Shown: one piece after another, positions 57,453 to 64,000 of the stretch
How positions within the stretch are numbered: the stretch's first letter is position 1
Layout of the letters: every line of letters begins with the position of its first letter
Source of the DNA: Scleroderma bovista
Taxonomy: Eukaryota > Basidiomycota > Agaricomycetes > Boletales > Sclerodermataceae
NCBI GenBank assembly: GCA_037178675.1
Contig: JAYMGJ010000183.1
Span: 1 to 64,000, forward strand
DNA length: 64,000 nt
Reading direction: 5' to 3'
Made by a program: the position numbers and the translations under genes
The notes under the pieces: model-generated
Told to the model about the DNA's origin: nothing
What the model saw: the letters and a program-made list of their open reading frames with translations, nothing else
The model's database searches: none

Positions 57453-57865
57453 CGTCCACTGAGCTTCCTCGCCAGCACACCACAGCAAAAAGGTGAAGTG
57501 GACTGTAAATAACAAAACCAGCACAGCAGTGCGTATGCCCGTGGGAACTTAATGCCGAACTGAGTCATTAGCCCGAGACGGATCAAGTCGTCCACCAGCG
57601 ACCACCGCCAGTGCTGCTTCGAAGGTAACCATTTGGGCCTTTCTCTGCTTATTAGAATCATTCACCGCAACAGTCCATCTCTGTTCCGTTTCTCTAGCAA
57701 GGCTTCTGTGATCATTGAAACACCCTGGTAACCTTTTTGTTCTCTCTACTTCGACGCTATTGCGGCCATCTAGCCATTGAAGATAACTTCAGCTGTGGCA
57801 GTTCTCCCTATTTTCAACTTTGAGAACCCTCGCAGTGCACAAGAAATTGACAAGCATCAAGAAAG
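57453..57865. other. Upstream region of the SLC44-like gene
   Basis: About 410 bp without a supportable gene. The boundary with the ABC duplication unit starts near 57866. Confidence 0.45.
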
Positions 57866-60800
57866 TCGCACCCTCGTCTTGTCCACATGAAGGTGACAAA
57901 CATCGAGGAGGGTTCCCTCGATAATACGCTTCGTTGATACCTTCACCCCTCGCGTTGCGCCTGCATCCTCACGTTAAACATATTCCCTATCACTCTCAAG
58001 GCAAATATCTCTGTTGGTTACGATTCACCACTGTAGCTGGTGAGCCTGGTGTTGTCGCTGAACTTCTATAGCACTTATCATCACCCAAACTTGTAGCACT
58101 GCTCTTCCTTGACATCGGAGTTGAGAGTTGTCATTGACTCTGCATTCTTGATAAGTTATTCCTCTGGGGACTGAGAAAATAATGGCCACTAAACGGGAAG
58201 GTGCGGCGCATGACCCTAATTGTCGTTTACTAAACTTGCACATCGGTGAGGCTTGCGTCGAGGGTCAAGTGTTCAACTTTACTAATGCCAGGACGGCTAA
58301 TACAATACATTGGAATGTGAACAACTGAACTTATCCTACGACGTCGTAGATGAAAATGCTTGGGCCTGAACATTATACAAATGTGCATATTCTCCGTCCA
58401 CTGCTAACAACTCCGAGTGAGTCCCAGTTTCAACAACCTTCCCATCTTTGACACATCTACGATACAATACAATGATGATCAGCTCCCTGCGTTCCCAGGC
58501 ACATTGTTAAGAAACAGGGGACACTCACATGATCAGATCGGCATGTTTCGTCAGATGTCCAAAGCGGTGCGTTACGAAGATCATCGTTCGCCCGTTCCGT
58601 GCCGCTCGGAGGTGTGAAAATAGCTTGAATTCACCGGCTGGATCGAGGGCGGAGCTGGGTTCGTCGACGGTGACCAGTTTTACCGGTGTAGACAGGAGGC
58701 GCATGAATGTGCGAGCCCTAGAAGCTCGTTCATATATACCGGTCTATTACTGGCATAAAAATGCGCACTTACGCGACCAATCGCTGCCTTTCTCCTCCTA
58801 AGTGCAGCATTGCAGCGTCAGTCTCACGGAGCCAATAAACGGCGAGTTGAACGAACGTACCAGAAACGCTACTCGTCGACTTTACATATGACTTGTATAT
58901 CGCCTCCAGTTCCTTATCTCCATGTGCATCGCAACTCATATAACAATCGAAGTGAGGCTCTAAAACCGTATCGATGCCCTCCGAGAAGTTATCCACAATA
59001 TGCTCAGCGCCCGAAAGTCTCAGTGATTCCCTGATTTTCTCAATATCCTTGACGGCCGATTTATCAGGAGAGCTTAATCCAACGTTCTCTTGAATCGACA
59101 CTGGAAATAAATTGTGCTCCTGTGTCAGCGTTGCGATTCCCTTTCTTAATTCATCCATGCGGTACTCCTGGATGGGTATTCCGTCGACAAGAATTGTACC
59201 TGCGTCCACGTCATAAAAGCGGCTGAGAAGCTTAATAATGGTGGTTTTTCCGCTTCCATTGGATCCTACGATAGCGACGAGGCTACCGGGTTGAATGGTG
59301 AAAGATACATCTGACAAGGCAGAACGGTCAGTCTTTGTGGATGGGTAGTTGAACGAGACATTTCTGTATAAACGCTTGGTTTGTAAATGGAAACGAAAAA
59401 AAAAAACGGAAGTGACGCACCGGAATTCCACAGACATCCCAATGCTCTTGTCGTATCCCGGTCGTGGATACAAGGTATCTCCGTCTTTCATTTTGGGAGT
59501 TGCATCGAGTGTCATATAAAAATCACGCATTGTAGCCACAGCATGGGGGAGCTGCTTGGACCAAAAGAATAGAGCCCCGCATGTCCGTCTCAGCAATACA
59601 TTTGTTTCCTCAAGTACTGCCATTTGGGCAAGCGAGATCTTCGAGGGATTGAATAGCGCGACAAGGGCGGCATACAACTAGTGCAGTGGTTAAGTTCAAA
59701 GGTGGTAATGGTCTAAAATGGCGTACCACAATAGTTTGAGGACACAATTGAGAAAATATCTGAAAGAGAAGTGGAGAACCAGATGCATAGAGCATCTCTG
59801 GGTCCGTATCGGGCATGTCGCGGAGGTCATGTTGGACAGTGCGATATTCTTATAACAATGCAAGTAAGAACCAACTCGGGTGCAAATATATTAATTACCT
59901 TCAAGTAAATATTCTCTGATACCGGCACTGATCACCTCGGCTTTGAAGTAATGCTGTGCAAATATCAGCAGTGTTGATTTACGAAGGTATGATTTATTGA
60001 TAATCTGAGCTACGTATGCTGATTCCAGGTGCAAATGAGCCTTGATGGCAAGAAATCAGCTTCGAGAATACACCCACCTTTGCCCTCCAAACACGGATTG
60101 AAAAGACTGTTTGTAAAAAGCGGGAACAAAGAAAGAAGAACAAAGGTCAGACCTGCGTGCTGGATGCTGGTACCGACAACATGAACAGCAAGTCGTAACT
60201 GAAGGAGCGAAGACATAATGCTCTCAGCAAGATTTAGGGCATGTTCTAAGCATTGGATAACTGCGCCAGAACTTCCACAGCTACTGGCTGGGATGCGTGA
60301 AGAATAATGAAATTTAGGAGTCATAGCTGGGGCCGCAGATCACACCTTACCTGGCGTTGAGGTAGATAGGTCTTCAGACAGCTTGGCTGAAGAAATGTTA
60401 AAACTGCTATACAACATGGCTGACAAACTCCAAGCACCTGCAAACAGTCTCTCTTCCATGTGGTATTTAATACGAGTTTGGTATGTTTCTGCAGTTTTCT
60501 GGCTATAGCTGATGATTTAGCGTCACAGCGCCAAAAAAAAGTGATACCGGTCCACTCACGATGCCCATTTTATCACGGTAGTAACCACAGAACACGAGAC
60601 CCTGGCGACTGTGGCCCACAGAAGATCGCTCCCTCTCCCTGACTGCCCATTAGGTCCTTCCATTATACGGTGTTTGAGCTGTCATAACATCAACAATGTG
60701 GAAACATCAAACAGGGATAATATACTGACATGGAATAATAGCTGACTTGAGAAATACAGCGTCAACGTTTCTTCTACTGCATACCAGAAATGCGCAAAAA

Positions 60801-61041
60801 TTGTAAATAGAAACATGGGAGGACTGATTGCATATAGATCCCCACATCCGCGACTGAGGAGCGGGATGATGTTCATAATGTTTCGATGATATTTGACACC
60901 TGGAAAGCTGAAGAACGAATCATGGGCGAGAACGACGCGCCACACGCCAAGATTAAACTCGGAGTACTTTCTTTTCGCACTGGTAGGTCGGCCATAAACC
61001 AGGCAAGTAAGATTCTTCACGATAGCTTGCCAAAGAGTCAT
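57866..61041 (-). repeat. Tandem segmental duplication, unit 1 (ABC transporter 2 and its 3' flank)
   Basis: Noncoding sequence after the ABC2 stop (for example GTGACAAACATCGAGG and CTCAAGGCAAATATCTCTGT) recurs at about 62448-62845 after the ABC3 stop, in the same order. The duplicated unit therefore includes the gene and about 470 bp of 3' flank. Confidence 0.75.
58336..61041 (-). CDS. Half-size ABC transporter 2
   Basis: Eleven exons on the minus strand: 61041-60730, 60678-60560, 60508-60351, 60287-60078, 60018-59899, 59848-59727, 59677-59421, 59363-58861, 58797-58773, 58717-58529 and 58456-58336, giving 711 aa without a frame break. A membrane domain is followed by one NBD with Walker A GSNGSGKTT (about 466-474), Q-loop TLTQEH, signature SGGERQRLV, Walker B KLVTVDEPSSALDP and FVTHRFGHL. 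The 25-nt microexon 58797-58773 carries the signature. It is close to ABC3 at 62846 and more distant from ABC1. Substrate unknown; such half transporters probably act as dimers in the vacuole or another internal membrane. Confidence 0.87.
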
Positions 61042-61115
61042 GACTGGAAATTGCCCTTGGAAGGTGGAGATGAGATGCTAAGAACTTGCAGAGGCAGCAG
61101 ATGGACTCCAACCGG

Positions 61116-61123
61116 TATTTATA
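61116..61123 (-). promoter_or_regulatory. TATA box of ABC transporter 2
   Basis: TATAAATA on the minus strand, 75 bp upstream of the ATG at 61041, supporting that start. Confidence 0.55.
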
Positions 61124-61129
61124 CGGTGG

Positions 61130-62447
61130 AGTAGATGGGTCAGTCAGAGTACGATATTGCCGTAACGCCTGGCGAGTGTACAGGATGGTATACATTAGGT
61201 TGAACTTTGAATGCCTACGCCGGTGCCACTGTGTGTGTGATGACAGGATCAGTCGCGTGTCTTTTGAGGGTCCCAAGACAGCAGATGACTGGATGGGACC
61301 AAGTGCCAGGACACGGATTCCTCCAAGTGATATTCCACTAAAAATGCATGGTGATGGTATAAGTATAGGTGGCGAAGGAGTCCTGGTGCGGATCAAACAC
61401 TCCAAGGAACTTCGGGAAGAAAGCAAGTTCACCTGCGGTTAATAGTTTATTTTCCGCGTTGTAGGCCCCTGGCAGCGAAAACACTCCCCTCAGCCCTGTG
61501 CCAATCTCAGTCCACAATACAGCCCTCCGGGCACCTCAGCACACCGGTCTTTCACATAGCAGGCGGCCAGCATGCCGTGCACCGATCGTCGATGACAAAT
61601 GAACCGCTCCGCGCAGGAATAACCATCTTCCTCTCTTGAGGTCTGGCTTTTGGGAGACTAGTTATGCGTCCTGGTATAAAATGGGAAACAGCTCCCCCAG
61701 TTTCAACGTATGACCTTCCATCCTTGACTCGGACCTGTAAACTGTGATAATGAGAACCTACCTGTCCTTCTCAGAAACGACGTTAAAATGCAAAATTAGC
61801 GCGACTTCATATTTAGCAAGTCAAACAGCCGAATTGAGACAGCACAGATCAAGCTAGATCAAGAAACTGTTGTGTTTGCATCGGAATGTGTGGGCACATA
61901 ATGTCAGGAGGCTTCAAGTGTGAGGTTGTTTACATAAGGTTGGCAGTATTTGTGCATAGCCACTCAGAGTTTTCCACTCGATGGCATCGGATGGGAAGGA
62001 GCCTGCACAGTGCACTCAGTGCACACATGTGTGTCTTGGTACTTGTTTTGTTTCAGGAGCCGAATTATATTTGGCCTCGTTCAACTAGTACTCTGACACG
62101 GCTCAAGACCATCTTCTACGAGGTGAAGAATCCGGGAATGATAGCAAGTCTGTGTAAGCAATCTCGATCTTCGAATACTCACCTGCAACCGAATGGACTC
62201 AGGTAAGTCGTAAGTGCTGACAGTGACACACGTTTGTAAATAGTGCCAATTTCGCGCCACGGACTCACCGAGGCACGAGCTGAATTGACTCGACTACAAG
62301 AAAAAGAAAACTTTGGCCTTTCTTAGCTCTCCATGCAGTATAAATCTCATCCTTAACAGACTGCGACCTATCTCCTATCTGCCGAAATTCTCATGTCAAT
62401 TTTCGACCTTATCCAATTCCTTTGGCCATAGCTTGCGGTACGCAAAA
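61130..62447. other. Intergenic region between tandem ABC genes
   Basis: About 1.3 kb with short frames only and no recognised domain. Confidence 0.45.
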
Positions 62448-64000
62448 GGTCGCACCTTCTTTGTGTGAAAGTGACAAACATCGAGGCGAGTTCCACACTA
62501 GTACCTGGCTATTAGACGTTTGCGTCATTGAGTTTGACGCATTACCCATCTTTCTCAAGGCAAATATCTCTGTCTGCCATGATTAATATTCATCGCCGAC
62601 ACTGGTGAGTCTGGTGTCGAAGCTGAGCTTCTATGATATCTATCGTCACCCCACCTTGTAGCGTTTCTCTTCCCTCACCTCGGTGACATCGCTTCTGCAT
62701 TCTTGTAGTTCCTTTCAAGGTCGTATCGAAATAGAACCTCGTAAACGATATACGACTCCAATTGTCGTTTATACGAGATTTCTTAGATACAGGAAAGCTG
62801 TCCGAAGTTGGTGTTTCGGAACGTTTGTGAGTAAGTTGAACACTACTATGTCACAGACGAAAACGCTTGAGCCTGAACATTATACAAATGCGCATATTCT
62901 CCGTCCACAGACAGCAGCTCCAGATGAGTTCCAGTTTCAACAACCTTCCCATCCTTGACACATCTACGATACATCAAAACAATGATCAGTTCCCAGACAC
63001 AGACACACTCACATGATCAGATCAGCATGTTTCGTCAGATGTCCAAAGCGGTGCGTTACGAAGATCATCGTGCGACCCTTCCTTGCTTCTCGGAGGTGTG
63101 AGAACAGCTTGGATTCACCGGCTGGATCAAGGGCGGAGCTGGGTTCGTCGACGGTGACTAGTTTCACCGGCGCAGACAGGAGACGCATGAATGTGCGTGC
63201 CCTGAAAGCTCGTTCATACATAACGGTCTATTACCATAAAAATGTACACTCACGCGACCAGTCGTTGTCTTTCTCCACCTAAGTGCAACATTGTAGCGCG
63301 AGTCAATAGAAGAAAAATTTGACATACCGGAAACACTCGTTGACTTCGCAAACGACTTGTATATTGCCTGCAGTCCCTCATCCACGTCACCACCAAAACT
63401 CACATAACCATTGGAGACGGGCTCCAAAATCGTATTGATACCCTCTGAGAAATTATTCACGACCTGCTCGGCACCCGAAAGTCTCAGAGATTCCGCAAGT
63501 TTCTCTGTATCCCCGATTGCCGATTTATCAGGGGAACCCAGTGCAACGTCCTCTTGTATAGACACCGGGAATAACTCGTGCTCTTGTGTCAGCATTGCGA
63601 TTCCCTTTCTTAGTCCCTCTATGCGGTACTCCTGAATGGGTATACCGTCGACAAAAATTGTGCCTGCATCCACATCATAAAAACGGCTAAGAAGCTTGAT
63701 GATAGTCGTTTTTCCACCTCCGTTGGACCCTACTATGACAACGAGATTACCAGGTTGAATGGTGAAAAATACATCAGACAAGGCAGAGCGGTCAGTCTTG
63801 GTGGATGGGTATTTGAATGAGACATTTCTGTATAAGTATTGGGTTCGCAAATGGAACTGAGAAATTACTCAATGGACATGACATACCTGAATTCTATAGA
63901 CATTCCAATACTCTTATCATACCCTGGTGGTGGATATGGGGTATCTCCATCTTTCATTTCGGATTTTGCGTCGAGTTTCATGTAAAACTGACCCATTCTA
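62448..64000 (-). repeat. Tandem segmental duplication, unit 2 (partial)
   Basis: Matches unit 1 from its 3' flank into the ABC gene, and continues past the window end. Confidence 0.75.
62846..64000 (-). CDS. Half-size ABC transporter 3 (partial, 5' end outside window)
   Basis: Visible exons on the minus strand are 64000-63887, 63827-63328, 63278-63254, 63201-63013 and 62963-62846. They cover the end of the membrane domain and the whole NBD: Walker A GSNGGGKTT, Q-loop MLTQEHELF, signature SGGERQRLV, Walker B KLVTVDEPSSALDP and FVTHRFGHL. Exon sizes equal those of ABC2 except for three nucleotides less in the large NBD exon and in the last exon. The 25-nt signature microexon is conserved. The Walker A lysine and the rest of the P-loop are intact, so the NBD could be functional. 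Confidence 0.87.

Noticed and set aside
1..64000. tRNA, rRNA, CRISPR arrays, operons and ribosome binding sites
   Set aside because: I saw no cloverleaf or rRNA-like sequence. The window is eukaryotic, with many introns, so prokaryotic features do not apply.

Overview
The window is nuclear DNA from a filamentous basidiomycete, most likely an Agaricomycete mushroom. The evidence is many introns of about 46-65 nt with GT..AG ends, a class I hydrophobin, DUF6533-type membrane proteins, wax-synthase-like MBOAT paralogs, an Skn7-type hybrid regulator and a tyrosine-recombinase retrotransposon of the DIRS/Ngaro type. I derived the gene models by reading the sequence by hand and joining exons at GT..AG sites that keep frame. 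No alignment or database search was run.

Layout. 1-2436: 3' part of a DIRS/Ngaro-like retrotransposon (copy A) with an apparently intact tyrosine recombinase. 2735-10640: an accessory region with a family of small secreted 8-cysteine proteins (two intact genes, one nonsense copy, one promoter without a gene) and a 60-bp perfect palindrome. 8868-17921: a broken, inverted partial duplicate of skn7, a trypsin-like protease gene with one frameshift, and the intact skn7 gene. 18979-24831: a half-size ABC transporter and a BTB/POZ protein. 25011-28404: two 26S proteasome lid genes, rpn7 and rpn6, head to head with 76 bp between their ATGs. 28844-50894: four paralogous wax-synthase-like membrane O-acyltransferases (three on +, one on -) and an isoprenylcysteine-methyltransferase-like gene. 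That cluster is interrupted by a hydrophobin with only six cysteines, a DUF6533 membrane protein and a full-length DIRS/Ngaro element (copy B, 37801-43063). 51343-57452: a decayed fragment of the rRNA methyltransferase NOP2, a second DUF6533-like gene and a choline-transporter-like (Pns1/SLC44) gene. 58336-64000: two tandem, closely related ABC half transporters; the second runs off the window.

How the parts fit. Housekeeping genes (skn7, rpn6, rpn7, the SLC44-like gene) are intact and single. Between them lie lineage-specific duplicated families (secreted 8-Cys proteins, MBOATs, ABC half transporters) with gene births and deaths caught in progress. The two retrotransposon copies have the same orientation, are about 99% identical over the shared 2.4 kb, and each sits just upstream of a duplicated accessory gene. 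Copy B carries three coding lesions that copy A lacks, and two of them are CpG transitions. The most notable finds are the 8-Cys secreted family with its shared promoter block, the MBOAT/ICMT cluster, the 25-nt microexon that encodes the ABC signature in all three transporters, and the intron that splits a catalytic arginine codon of the transposon recombinase.
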